In this document: piece after piece, positions 17,420 through 26,598 of the stretch
Layout of the letters: each line of letters begins with the position of its first letter
Position numbering within the stretch: position 1 is the stretch's first letter
Source of the DNA: JAADEM01 sp965371855
GTDB taxonomy: Bacteria > Bacteroidota > Bacteroidia > Bacteroidales > Marinilabiliaceae
Direction of reading: 5' to 3'
DNA length: 27,322 nucleotides
Assembly: GCA_965371855.1 (NCBI GenBank)
Contig: CBDUZZ010000065.1
Span: forward strand, 1 to 27,322
Made by a program: the position numbers and the translations under genes
The notes under the pieces: generated by a model
What the model was told of the DNA's origin: nothing
The model's input: only the letters and a program-made list of their open reading frames with translations
Database searches by the model: none

Positions 17420-20400
17420 ATGAATACTAACATGAAAATATTACACCAACTAAAAGCCAATGTATTTGTTTTTTCTTTAATACTGCTTTTTTCAGTTACG
17501 ATATGTTCTGGTATTAATAGTTCCATGAACAATAATAAAAACAATAAAAAATACCCGGGCATTTATAATATTGAACCGCAAGGACTGAAAGGTAAAATAA
17601 AAGGTGACAGCCTCCCGGTTGTAATGATCTGGGCAGATAAAATAAATGCCGATCCTGGAGAAATGATCATATTTACATGGGATGTGAAAAAACCAAAAGT
17701 GATGCCTGATCCCAACAATGAGGGTATGAGGGTAAAGCTTAGGATGGATGGGGAGCAATCTACCTCGTGGGAAAGCCCTCTCCAATGGAAAGCCGAACCA
17801 GGTACACACGTATTTTCAGTTGAAGTGCGCACTCCACAGAAACCCTACAAGTTTGTAACCAACGAAATTGTTGTAAATGTATCGGGTGGCGAAGGCAAAT
17901 TTGTTCATCCCGGTATTTATAGCTGGATTGATGAAATTCAGAAAATAAGGGATATCGTCCGAACAGGAAGTTCTGAACGAATGAGTAAAGCATTGAAACA
18001 GATGCAGGAATCGAAATATGGTAGTCTCGATTACAATCCTCATCCTCTTGAAATTATTCGTTTTAAACACTCCGATTCAAAAGGGTTTAGAGATGAAAGA
18101 GCCTATTTCGATAACGATGGTCTCGCAGCATATTACCATGCCTTGTTGTGGGAGGCTACCAATGAACCAAAACATGCACAAAAAGCTATTGAAATATTAA
18201 ATGCCTGGGGAACTACCTGTAAAGACATCTGGACTAAAGATGTATATAAAAATTTGCATGGCGACAATGCCATTTTTCCATGGATAGCCGCAGCCGAAAT
18301 AATGCGATACCACCGGGTAAACGAGGGTGGTTGGAAAAAAGAGGAGATTGCACAATTCGATAATTTTGTAAATCTGCTGAAACGGCTGGCACTCGGTTGG
18401 AAAGGTTTTGCAGGCGATCCTTATCGTTGCCAAAACCAGAACCTAATGGTTGCAATGGCCCGAATATCAATAGGTATTTACCAAAATGACCAAACGCTTT
18501 TTAATTCGGGGTACAGCCTGTTGGTTGACCCGATGTTTGGAAATGACGATTCTGAAAATTCAAAGCGTATATTTGAAATTCATGGTAAAAAACCTCTCAA
18601 TTTAATTGAAATGACAATTAAAAAAGAGACAGGCGAGTTGATGGAAATCAACCGTGATGGAGGAGACTTGCCACACATGAACCTCTCGTTTTGGAAATTG
18701 ATGCAGTGTGCCGAAATTTTGCGCCATCAGGGAGTTGACCTCTATAAAATGAGATTCGACGGAGAGAAAATACCAAGGTTGCTGAAAGGTGCTGAGTGGA
18801 TGAACAAAGGTATTTTGGAACCTCCATACAAAACTACCGGAGTTGGTGAATTGAATCCCCGCCACCAGGGCAGCCCCGAAATTGATGTGCTTTATTACAA
18901 CTATAAAATAAGGTTAGCCGGTAAATATCCAATGCCATATACCGAAAAAATTATGGCAGAACGAATTGAGAAAAACAGGGTAACAGTTGAAACATTAACG
19001 CATGGTTTTGAAAAAAACCTTACCCCAACGGTAAAACAATCGCCTGTTACCAAACTATCAGCAAGCTCTGTTACCGGCAAGCCCGGCGACATTATTACAT
19101 TTAATATTGATGAGCAACTTTTTGGAGTTCCACTCGACCGCCGCGAACTGACATTCGATGGTTACGATGTGAGCAAAACATGGGGCAAAACCCATCAATG
19201 GAAAGCTGAACCCGGCTATCATACTTTGCGTTTGTACATTCGTTGGGTTGATGGCGAAACGGAAGAGGGCAGAATAAATAAAGTTCATCTTCAAAAAATG
19301 CTTACTGTGAAAATTTCCGCTGGCGAAAAGCAAGGTGGATATAATCATCCGGGACTGATTATTAGTGATGATGAGCTTGAAGTTATTCGCAAAAATGTTT
19401 TTGGCGATGCACCGCATTCAATGAAAGCCGGATGGGAAAATCTGAATCCCGACTTAAATTATAAGCCAAATCCGCAGGAGATACTTAATATGCAGGAGAG
19501 AATAGTTAAACGAAAAGCGTGGGACAGTGATGGATTTGCTGTTTTAGACCATGCTCTTAAATGGGCAATTTCAGGCGATAAACGGTATGGAGATAAAGCC
19601 GTTGAAATACTAAATGCGTGGAGCAGTACCTGCAAACAGATATTTTTAGAAGATGAAGATGTGTACCAGTTTTTGCATGGAACAAACTCTATGGACAGAT
19701 GGTTAAATGCTGCCGAACTTTTAAAATATGCAGGTGGCGGATTTGATGGTTGGAGAAAAGAGGACATTGAACAGTTTGACAATGATCATGTACGTAAGCT
19801 CCTTGTGCCACTTGCACTTGGTTGGCCCGGAAATATTGGCAGCCCTTTCGGAACTCAAAATCAACCACTGTATGTTGCTGTTGCCAGAGTGTATCTTGGT
19901 ATTTATCTTGATGATGAAGCGATGCTTAAATCGGGGTACGACTATTTTTTCAAAAAGAACAGGTATGTATATGATGATTTGGGAACGAAATCCTATTTAA
20001 TAGATCTTCCTGAAAATGATTATCTGAAAGTTTTTGGAGAAAAACCAATTAACCTGTTTGAGTTGTCGATAGGTATTGGTGGCGAATACATGGAACGAAA
20101 CCGCGATGAAGGGCACATGAATATGTGTGTTCATGCAATTCAAAAAATTGCTGAACCACTGCGTCATCAAGGCATGGACGATGTTTATACAATGAAGTTT
20201 CTGGATGAGGAGACACCACGGTATTTGCAAAGTATTTACTGGTTAAGTAAAGGAGCATTGGAGGGTGGCACTGCAACTTCTAAAATTGGAGATGTTGAGT
20301 TTAGTACAGGTCGATTGCAAAATGTTGAGCAGGTTTACAACTACTATCACCATATTTTGAAAGATAAATACCCGCTTCCCAAGAGTTTTTTGAAGTATGT

Positions 20401-20473
20401 AATTGAGAAAAGAGAGTTACAAAAAGGAAACCTGGATGTATTGCTTTATGGTGACCTTTCGAAAAATGAATAA
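17420..20473 (+). CDS. Double-module alginate-lyase-fold protein
   Basis: About 1017 residues contain two complete copies of the architecture seen in the previous gene: beta domain (about 50-150), HPG hinge and alpha/alpha-toroid (to about 500), then beta domain (about 530-640), HPG hinge and second toroid (to about 990). In module 1 the motifs are LHGDN (His280), CQNQNLMVA and NRDGGDLPHM (Arg412, Asp413, His419). In module 2 they are LHGTN (His753), TQNQPLYVA and NRDEGHM (Arg895, Asp896, His899). Module 2 is much closer to the upstream lyase, and module 1 carries a three-residue insertion inside the RD..H block. A signal peptide is present but no sorting domain or lipobox, so it is probably periplasmic. 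ATG at 17432 is an alternative start. Both modules may be active, or module 1 may only bind. Confidence 0.85.
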   Translation: MNTNMKILHQLKANVFVFSLILLFSVTICSGINSSMNNNKNNKKYPGIYNIEPQGLKGKIKGDSLPVVMIWADKINADPGEMIIFTWDVKKPKVMPDPNNEGMRVKLRMDGEQSTSWESPLQWKAEPGTHVFSVEVRTPQKPYKFVTNEIVVNVSGGEGKFVHPGIYSWIDEIQKIRDIVRTGSSERMSKALKQMQESKYGSLDYNPHPLEIIRFKHSDSKGFRDERAYFDNDGLAAYYHALLWEATNEPKHAQKAIEILNAWGTTCKDIWTKDVYKNLHGDNAIFPWIAAAEIMRYHRVNEGGWKKEEIAQFDNFVNLLKRLALGWKGFAGDPYRCQNQNLMVAMARISIGIYQNDQTLFNSGYSLLVDPMFGNDDSENSKRIFEIHGKKPLNLIEMTIKKETGELMEINRDGGDLPHMNLSFWKLMQCAEILRHQGVDLYKMRFDGEKIPRLLKGAEWMNKGILEPPYKTTGVGELNPRHQGSPEIDVLYYNYKIRLAGKYPMPYTEKIMAERIEKNRVTVETLTHGFEKNLTPTVKQSPVTKLSASSVTGKPGDIITFNIDEQLFGVPLDRRELTFDGYDVSKTWGKTHQWKAEPGYHTLRLYIRWVDGETEEGRINKVHLQKMLTVKISAGEKQGGYNHPGLIISDDELEVIRKNVFGDAPHSMKAGWENLNPDLNYKPNPQEILNMQERIVKRKAWDSDGFAVLDHALKWAISGDKRYGDKAVEILNAWSSTCKQIFLEDEDVYQFLHGTNSMDRWLNAAELLKYAGGGFDGWRKEDIEQFDNDHVRKLLVPLALGWPGNIGSPFGTQNQPLYVAVARVYLGIYLDDEAMLKSGYDYFFKKNRYVYDDLGTKSYLIDLPENDYLKVFGEKPINLFELSIGIGGEYMERNRDEGHMNMCVHAIQKIAEPLRHQGMDDVYTMKFLDEETPRYLQSIYWLSKGALEGGTATSKIGDVEFSTGRLQNVEQVYNYYHHILKDKYPLPKSFLKYVIEKRELQKGNLDVLLYGDLSKNE

Positions 20474-20505
20474 ACAAATAAAACAGTAAACAAAAAAAAC
20501 AAATT

Positions 20506-22530
20506 ATGAAATCAAATCTTAAATTATCAGTTTTTGTTATGGTATTCGCCATGTTTTTTTCGTGTACGGATACAGAGAATAAAGAGAAAGCAAATTCAGG
20601 TTCGGATGGGATTCCAACTGTGTCGCTAATGTCGTGGTTCTCTGATGCGAAAGAGGGAGATACCTTTGGCGAGCTCAGGTTGTACCAAACAGGAACCCAA
20701 GTTGAAGGCTTAAAAGTGAAATATAAAATAACAGGGACGGCAAAAGTTGGTTTCGATTATACCAATACTTTTGAGTTCTCGGTAATGAAAGATAATCCTA
20801 CAAAAGAGCTTTTTGATTATGGATTTGATTACACTTTAATTGACCCTGATATTTTCACTCATGTGAGTACTGCAATTATGATCGACCCTATTCCTGATGG
20901 GATTGTTGAGGGTGATGAAACGGTAACAGTTACTCTTGTACCGGACGATGCTTATAAAATTGATCCGAAATATTCTACTCAAACCGTAACAATTCAAGAT
21001 GAAGATATACCTGATGTTGCATTTGAAGTACCTGCCGGTTTTAACAACGAGTCGGTTACAAAACCTAAATTGAAGTTGGTATTTACCGAAGCAGCTACAA
21101 CTAACGTTAAAATTGAATATTCCGTTTCAACTGTTTTGGCTGAAGAGGGAGTTGATTTTAAATTGAAGTCAAATTCTATTAACGTCCCTGCCGGAGAAAC
21201 GGTAGCTTTTATTCCAATCGTTATCGCAAATGATATGACTGCCGAAGATGACGAAACTATTATCATTAAGATTGTGAATGTTACAGGTGCAAATATTGGG
21301 GAGAACAAAAAATATAACTACACCATTATTAATGATGATGGCGAAGTAAAACGGAGCATTATTCACGATAAAATTTATGGTACTCTGTTTGGCTCACGTG
21401 CCGGTTCATCTCTCGGGGCAATTTGCGAAATGGTGGTCGATATTCATCAGGTTGAAAAGGTATATGGTTACCTCGATTATTTTATTCCTTACGTTCATAA
21501 TCGTAATGTAAAATGGGCACATCCTGCCGGAGGTACCGAAGATGGTATCGAACGTCATAAACTGCTTTGTACTGCAATTGTTGAAAAAATGGATAATATT
21601 ACCGCCGAAGATGTACGCAAAACATGGATCGAACACTGCGATTTGAGGGACATGTATTTCCTTACCCAACCTTACGACAGGGTAATTGCACGCTTTGCAA
21701 AATGGGGGCTTGGAGTTGACGAAATTCCTGTATCAAGGTTCGGAAAATCGTACGAACTGGGCGAACATATCCATCTTACCGCACGCTCTTTCCAGCCAAT
21801 TCCTTGCATTAATGCGGGCGACCCCGAAGGAGCCATCAAAACAATGAATGATGTTGGCAGGCTCTATTATGAACATGCCGATGATGAAGCCTTCCATTGG
21901 GGAGCTGTTTACGAAGCTGCCCTGTGTTTGGCAATGTTGCCCGATGCAACCGTTGAGTCTGTAATCTCGGGTGCTATGGAATATGCAACCGATGATGTAA
22001 AGGAAGAGTTGGGCTATGCACTCTCTATTGTCGATAAATATGAAGATAAAACAGATAAAAGAATGCTGATTGAGTTGAACGAAATGTACAGCAACCCAAA
22101 CAGCAAGTATTTTGCCGATAACAGGATCCCACGATACGTACAATCATCAATTTTCGAGAATGTAAGTTTTGCATTCGCAATTTTTAAAGCAACTAACGGT
22201 AACCTGGAAGATGCTGCTGTCCTTGCCACTATCAGGGGGCGCGACACCGACTGCTCGGCTGCAAGTGCTGCTGCTTTGGCGGGTGCTCTGACCGGAATGT
22301 CAACAACCCCGCAGGCGTGGATTGACATTATTGAAGAAGGTAATATCAATACACCTTACCACAACAACCACATGACCGTAAAAGCTACTGCCGATGCTAT
22401 TTACGGCGCACTTCAGAATAAACTCCGTCGTATGAAAAAAGAAGTGGAAGCAGCTGGTAATAACCTGTCGGAAGAGATGGCAAAGCAGAAAAAATATGTG
22501 GAAATGATGGAAGGTTTAGATGTGATTTAA
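20506..22530 (+). CDS. Calx-beta / ADP-ribosylglycohydrolase-fold lipoprotein
   Basis: This 674-residue lipoprotein (lipobox FFSC, Cys20) has two Calx-beta-like domains (about 35-165 and 165-280; VEGDETVTVTLVPDD and AEDDETIIIKIVN mark the strands before QDED and NDDG). An ADP-ribosylglycohydrolase-type all-helical domain follows (about 285-665). Helical-domain landmarks are DKIYGTLFGSRAGSSLGA near its start, GGTEDGIERH (Thr344, Glu345, Asp346, Gly347) and GRDTDCSAASAAALAGALTG (Asp580, Asp582). Classical members remove ADP-ribose from proteins using a binuclear metal site. An envelope lipoprotein inside a PUL is unlikely to meet that substrate, so a carbohydrate target is inferred. It starts 32 bp after the double lyase gene and is almost certainly cotranscribed. 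Confidence 0.8.
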   Translation: MKSNLKLSVFVMVFAMFFSCTDTENKEKANSGSDGIPTVSLMSWFSDAKEGDTFGELRLYQTGTQVEGLKVKYKITGTAKVGFDYTNTFEFSVMKDNPTKELFDYGFDYTLIDPDIFTHVSTAIMIDPIPDGIVEGDETVTVTLVPDDAYKIDPKYSTQTVTIQDEDIPDVAFEVPAGFNNESVTKPKLKLVFTEAATTNVKIEYSVSTVLAEEGVDFKLKSNSINVPAGETVAFIPIVIANDMTAEDDETIIIKIVNVTGANIGENKKYNYTIINDDGEVKRSIIHDKIYGTLFGSRAGSSLGAICEMVVDIHQVEKVYGYLDYFIPYVHNRNVKWAHPAGGTEDGIERHKLLCTAIVEKMDNITAEDVRKTWIEHCDLRDMYFLTQPYDRVIARFAKWGLGVDEIPVSRFGKSYELGEHIHLTARSFQPIPCINAGDPEGAIKTMNDVGRLYYEHADDEAFHWGAVYEAALCLAMLPDATVESVISGAMEYATDDVKEELGYALSIVDKYEDKTDKRMLIELNEMYSNPNSKYFADNRIPRYVQSSIFENVSFAFAIFKATNGNLEDAAVLATIRGRDTDCSAASAAALAGALTGMSTTPQAWIDIIEEGNINTPYHNNHMTVKATADAIYGALQNKLRRMKKEVEAAGNNLSEEMAKQKKYVEMMEGLDVI

Positions 22531-22690
22531 TAAAAAAAATGATTGTCGTTTAAAAGTATTAAGTTTTTCAAAAAAAATATTGAAAAATGATGATAAAAAA
22601 GAAATGTAGTACACTATCCATATAGAGATAATTGGTTATTATTGCCATTTTACTGTAAGGTTGTCAGGTTTCAAAATTAAATCGATAAAA

Positions 22691-23210
22691 ATGAATGAGA
22701 TAAAAAGTTTACTAATAATTCTATTCCTGCCACTTTTCTTATTGCCACAAACACCGGGGTCGAAACTGGATAAGTTCCAAAAGAGAGAAAATACAGCTGT
22801 TATCGCAAAAGAAAAAAACGGCGAGTGGTGGCAAAAACGGCACATTCGGAAATTGGAAGAGATAAAGAGAGATAAAAGAGATGCACAGATTGTATTCATA
22901 GGTAATTCAATTACTCATGGTTTGGAGAAGCCTGGTAACAAAGATCTCCGGGAGAAGTTTTTTGGAAAATACAACCCGCATAATCTTGGTGTTGGTGCCG
23001 ACCGTACCGAAAATGGCGTGGGAGAACTTTCTTTTGGCCATCTTGGCAAGAATGGGATTTCCATGATTAACCAGGATATGAAATACTTTGAAATAGCCGG
23101 AGAAGATAAGGTCTTTCACACATTATTGTTTTTAAAACTGGCGCGAGGGGACACTTATGGGAACTAATGGGTTGCCAGTATCGTCTTTCCGAACAGATGA
23201 TTGGGATTAA
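22691..23210 (+). pseudogene. Collapsed GDSL/SASA acetylesterase
   Basis: This is the remnant of a secreted carbohydrate esterase. From ATG 22691 it has a signal peptide, then an SGNH/GDSL start (IVFIGNSITHG, nucleophile Ser73) and block II (LGVGADRTENGVGEL). Within about 25 residues it jumps to a segment (KYFEIAGEDKVF) that resembles the C-terminal beta domain of SASA/sialate O-acetylesterase proteins, and stops at 23165-23167. In the next frame, GTNGLPVSSFRTDDWD (ending at a stop, 23208-23210) matches the usual GLP..FRTD terminus of that family. So the GxN and DxxH blocks and most of the esterase core have been lost by internal deletion, followed by a frameshift. An upstream TTG at 22661 would only add residues ahead of the signal peptide. 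Confidence 0.68.
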
Positions 23211-23349
23211 AATTATTTGGACATAATTGAATAGCTCATGCTTATATACCGGATTAATACCAGTTCAAATAATTCAGATTAGATATTATAGTAGAATGAT
23301 TAATGCCCGCTTTGGAAAAAAAGGAATATTAACCAAATTAAATAGAACC

Positions 23350-24732
23350 ATGAAATTCGTTACTAAATTTTGCTTCTTAATCTTTGTTTTTACCACTATT
23401 GGATGTCAGGCAAGTGAAAAATCCGAAAAAAATGATTCTGCGGATAAACCAAATATTTTATTGATTATTACCGATCAGCAGACCGCAACATCATTGAGTT
23501 GTACAGGTAATAAATATTTAAAAACACCTGCTCTCGACAAACTTGCACAAACAGGTATTCAATTCGATAAAACTTATGTAACACAGCCTTTGTGCCTGCC
23601 GTTTAGGTCGAGTTTGCAAACCGGTCGTTATCCGCACGAGATCGGCACAATCAATAATGGAAAATCCATTAATGGTGATTTTCTTATGCTTGGAAATCTT
23701 GTTGCAGAAGCCGGCTACAATTGTGATTACATCGGGAAGTGGCATGTTGGTACCAGTCCGGGAGAAGCCGGTTATAAAGATTATGACAATGTTGGTATAG
23801 ATGATAAGAAAGCAACTGCTGCTGAAGCTTACCTTTTAAAAAAGCATGAAGAACCTTTTTTCCTGACTGTCTCGTTTAATAATCCGCATAACATATGTGA
23901 ACTTGCCAGAGCCGATGCTGTGGGAACAAACCTGCCCGATGGGTCAATTGGGCTTCCTCCAATTGATCTTAATGATCTGCCTCCCCTCCCCGATAATTTT
24001 GATATTCCTGAAAATGAACCTTCTGTTATTAGAACCATTCAAAAAAGCTCGAAAGCAGCTTATCCAACTGCTGAATGGGGTGAACTGACCTGGAGGCAAT
24101 ATTTGTGGGGTTATTATAGATTGGTTGAGAAGGTTGATGCTGAAATTGGAAAAGTATTGGCTGCATTGGAAAAAGGAGGGCATGCTAACAATACAGTTGT
24201 TATTTTTACCAGTGATCATGGAGAAGGAGTTGCAATGCATCATTGGAATCAAAAACAAATTCTTTATGATCAGGCAACCAAAGTACCATTAATTATAAAC
24301 TGGAAAGGAAAAACTAAAAAACGACTTTATCCTGAATTGGTTTCAAATGCCCTGGATATTCCGGTCACCATCCTCGACATTATTAATGCCGATATACCAA
24401 AATCGATGTATGGAATATCGTTACTCCCAATAATAAAAGGCAAGACCCCAAAGCCACGGGAATATGTGGTTTGTGAGACCATGTTTGCAAAAGGGGGAAG
24501 CAATCTCGGGGCAACCGGAAGAATGATACGAACCAAAAAATACAAGTATTGTATTTACGACAATGGAGAAAACCGGGAGCAATTGTTCGACATGGTAAAT
24601 GATCCGGGTGAAATGAAAAATCTGGTTGTAAATAAAGAATATAGCAAAGAATTAAACAAGCACAGAAAATTGATTGCGGAATGGGCTAATCAAACAAGTG
24701 ATATTGAATTCCCATATTACAAACAAGAGTAG
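23350..24732 (+). CDS. Formylglycine-dependent sulfatase lipoprotein (S1 family)
   Basis: This type I sulfatase probably removes sulfate esters from the polysaccharide or its fragments. It has 460 residues from ATG 23350, which gives a clean lipoprotein signal (lipobox TIGC, Cys19). An earlier in-frame start at 23227 would put 41 unlikely residues in front. The activation signature CLPFRSSLQTGR fits CxPxR with Cys82 as the residue converted to formylglycine by a maturase, which is not encoded here. Metal and substrate residues seen are Asp42/Gln43 (TDQQ), Lys130 and His132 (IGKWHVG) and Asp289/His290 (SDHGEG). The C-terminal subdomain ends YCIYDNGENREQLFDMVNDPGEMKN, typical of the family. S1 subfamily and regiospecificity cannot be assigned by eye. 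Confidence 0.93.
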   Translation: MKFVTKFCFLIFVFTTIGCQASEKSEKNDSADKPNILLIITDQQTATSLSCTGNKYLKTPALDKLAQTGIQFDKTYVTQPLCLPFRSSLQTGRYPHEIGTINNGKSINGDFLMLGNLVAEAGYNCDYIGKWHVGTSPGEAGYKDYDNVGIDDKKATAAEAYLLKKHEEPFFLTVSFNNPHNICELARADAVGTNLPDGSIGLPPIDLNDLPPLPDNFDIPENEPSVIRTIQKSSKAAYPTAEWGELTWRQYLWGYYRLVEKVDAEIGKVLAALEKGGHANNTVVIFTSDHGEGVAMHHWNQKQILYDQATKVPLIINWKGKTKKRLYPELVSNALDIPVTILDIINADIPKSMYGISLLPIIKGKTPKPREYVVCETMFAKGGSNLGATGRMIRTKKYKYCIYDNGENREQLFDMVNDPGEMKNLVVNKEYSKELNKHRKLIAEWANQTSDIEFPYYKQE

Positions 24733-24773
24733 TAACTTTTTTTGAAAATAAATAACATATAAAACCTATAACA

Positions 24774-26570
24774 ATGAAGAATTTCAGTATTTCTATTATC
24801 CTAACTTTTTTTACTTTTTGTGCAATGGCACAACCCAAAGACCCAATCGAAAAACACGAGCCGGGAACTTACTGGGGAACAAATGTTTATTTAACACCTT
24901 TTCGCCTACCGCTGCCCGATATGGGAAGTATTAAATATATTGACTTAGATAAGGACGGTGACCCCGATGTGTTGCAGGCAACCATTAATAATGGGAAAAC
25001 AAAAATCCAATGGATTGATGATGACGATGACATGAAAGAGGGTGATTTAGAGGGCGACATGGACAGCGATTGCCTGATGGTGGACAGGAATGGTGACGGG
25101 CAATACGGTGGCGATTACGATTTAATGATTGACTGGGGCGATGAAGATTTTGACGGGAAAGCTGATATTCAGGTGATTGTCGATAATCAGGGTTGGCTCG
25201 AACGCCGACAGAAATATCTGAACCATTATATGATTTTTGTTGATACCGATAAAGACGGTGTGTTTAATTATATTGATTGGAATAAATTTTTGATTGAAGC
25301 CTGGGATCACGAAGGGCGTTGTAATTTTTTTCCCGATTACAATGGGCAAAGCCTGTTTTTGAAAGCCCACAATCTGGTTTCCGATATTGAAGACCCACGG
25401 TATAATTGGGAAAATCCATTCTTGTTTTACGATTTCGACGATGATGGGCTTACCGAAATGACTATCCGTTTTGTTGATGAAAATTCGATACCCTCGAAAG
25501 AGAGAGCAAAAAGAAATTACAGAGTTAAATTCAGACAAAGCGTAGTTGGTGTTTACATGGGAATCGACCTTGACAATGATTCAAGGCCTGGCAATGAACT
25601 TGATTTCGATATGAGCCTCAAGTTTTTAGGCGATGGATTCGATTACAGCAACCATACCCACATATTTAATTGTATGCGCGGTTTGCCTGAAAGTGATAAG
25701 TTTTTTAAAGATCCCCGTTGGCGACAATTAACTGAGTTGAAATATGTAGGGCACGAAGCTGCTTATAATGAGATTTTTGAAAAAGGAAATTGGGAGAGTG
25801 CGGCATTTGTTTTCGATGAAGACGATGATTGCCAGCGGTGGGAGAGAGTCGAGTTTTATTCTCCGCTCAATCCGTTTAAATCGGGTTCGCGTAATGGTGG
25901 GCTTGATAATGGTCCACAAGCCGATGTTGCAGGCGACCGTGGCGAGTGGGATGATGACTTTTCGGGTGAAGGGAATTTGTATATAGCACCTTTTGACGGA
26001 CGACTGCATTTGTTGGGTGCCGAGTTGGGCTACTGGCGGATAGACCAGTTTGCAACTTATTTTCAGGGATGGCAGGGATGGCGTGGCCCAAGTCTGGCTC
26101 CTAATGATATGGTTACCATGGAGCCTGAAATTTTCGCTACAGTAAAATACACCGATGAAGATAACAACGGTTTTATGGATCAAATTAAATACGATCTCGA
26201 TGGCGATACTATATACGAAGCAACAGTGAACCTGAAAGATTTGGGGATTGACGATGTTGCAAAAGTGATTAAAACAGCAGATCTGTCGTACTACGATTAT
26301 CAGGCAATTTTCTCGGAGATGGCAAATAATATGTGGGGAAATGCTGAAAAAGCTTTGATTGTTGCCCAAAAGTATAATATAAATACGGGCTGGTACAATT
26401 TTATGACTTCACCCAAGTCGGTTAACGAGAAATACTCTTACGGATATTGGGTGTCGTTTTATATTCATAACGACTTGTTGCAGATTGCAAAACGAAACGG
26501 AAACGATGCAATGGCAAAAGAAGTATTAAAAGCATATTACAGTTCTAACTGGGATTTATTGTTGAAATAG
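24774..26570 (+). CDS. Secreted protein with many Asp-rich calcium loops
   Basis: I do not recognise a characterised family. The 598-residue protein has a signal peptide (about 1-19, CAMAQ) and no lipobox. At least seven DxDxDG-like loops are scattered through it: DLDKDGDPD, DRNGDGQYG, DEDFDGKAD, DTDKDGVFN, DFDDDGLTE, DEDNNGFMD and DLDGDTIYE. Poly-acidic runs also occur (DDDDDM). Such loops normally bind calcium, as in dockerin, thrombospondin type 3 or FG-GAP repeats, but here they are irregularly spaced and embedded in aromatic-rich sequence (WGTNVYLTPFRLPLPDM, YFQGWQGWRGPSLAP). That looks like an enzyme or binding protein stabilised by calcium rather than a pure repeat. The C-terminal part about 500-598 is helical. 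It lies 41 bp after the sulfatase gene and 28 bp before the DUF4861 gene, so it probably works in the same pathway. Confidence 0.75.
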   Translation: MKNFSISIILTFFTFCAMAQPKDPIEKHEPGTYWGTNVYLTPFRLPLPDMGSIKYIDLDKDGDPDVLQATINNGKTKIQWIDDDDDMKEGDLEGDMDSDCLMVDRNGDGQYGGDYDLMIDWGDEDFDGKADIQVIVDNQGWLERRQKYLNHYMIFVDTDKDGVFNYIDWNKFLIEAWDHEGRCNFFPDYNGQSLFLKAHNLVSDIEDPRYNWENPFLFYDFDDDGLTEMTIRFVDENSIPSKERAKRNYRVKFRQSVVGVYMGIDLDNDSRPGNELDFDMSLKFLGDGFDYSNHTHIFNCMRGLPESDKFFKDPRWRQLTELKYVGHEAAYNEIFEKGNWESAAFVFDEDDDCQRWERVEFYSPLNPFKSGSRNGGLDNGPQADVAGDRGEWDDDFSGEGNLYIAPFDGRLHLLGAELGYWRIDQFATYFQGWQGWRGPSLAPNDMVTMEPEIFATVKYTDEDNNGFMDQIKYDLDGDTIYEATVNLKDLGIDDVAKVIKTADLSYYDYQAIFSEMANNMWGNAEKALIVAQKYNINTGWYNFMTSPKSVNEKYSYGYWVSFYIHNDLLQIAKRNGNDAMAKEVLKAYYSSNWDLLLK

Positions 26571-26598
26571 AAGTATTAATAATTTTAAATTTATTGAG

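Noticed and set aside
15329..20473. Naming the substrate as alginate or ulvan
   Set aside because: The lyase fold is shared by families with different uronate substrates, and a sulfatase alone does not discriminate. No subfamily-specific residue could be assigned by eye.
22540..22600. A possible terminator after the ADP-ribosylglycohydrolase-fold gene
   Set aside because: The only pairing (TTTTTCAA with TTGAAAAA near 22565-22588) is entirely A/T and lacks a T run, too weak to call.
25728..26369. A 213-codon minus-strand open frame opposite the calcium-loop protein
   Set aside because: It mirrors the Asp-rich + strand codons, giving Ile/Val/Phe-rich antisense sequence. No signal peptide or known motif is visible and the + strand gene is firmly in its operon.
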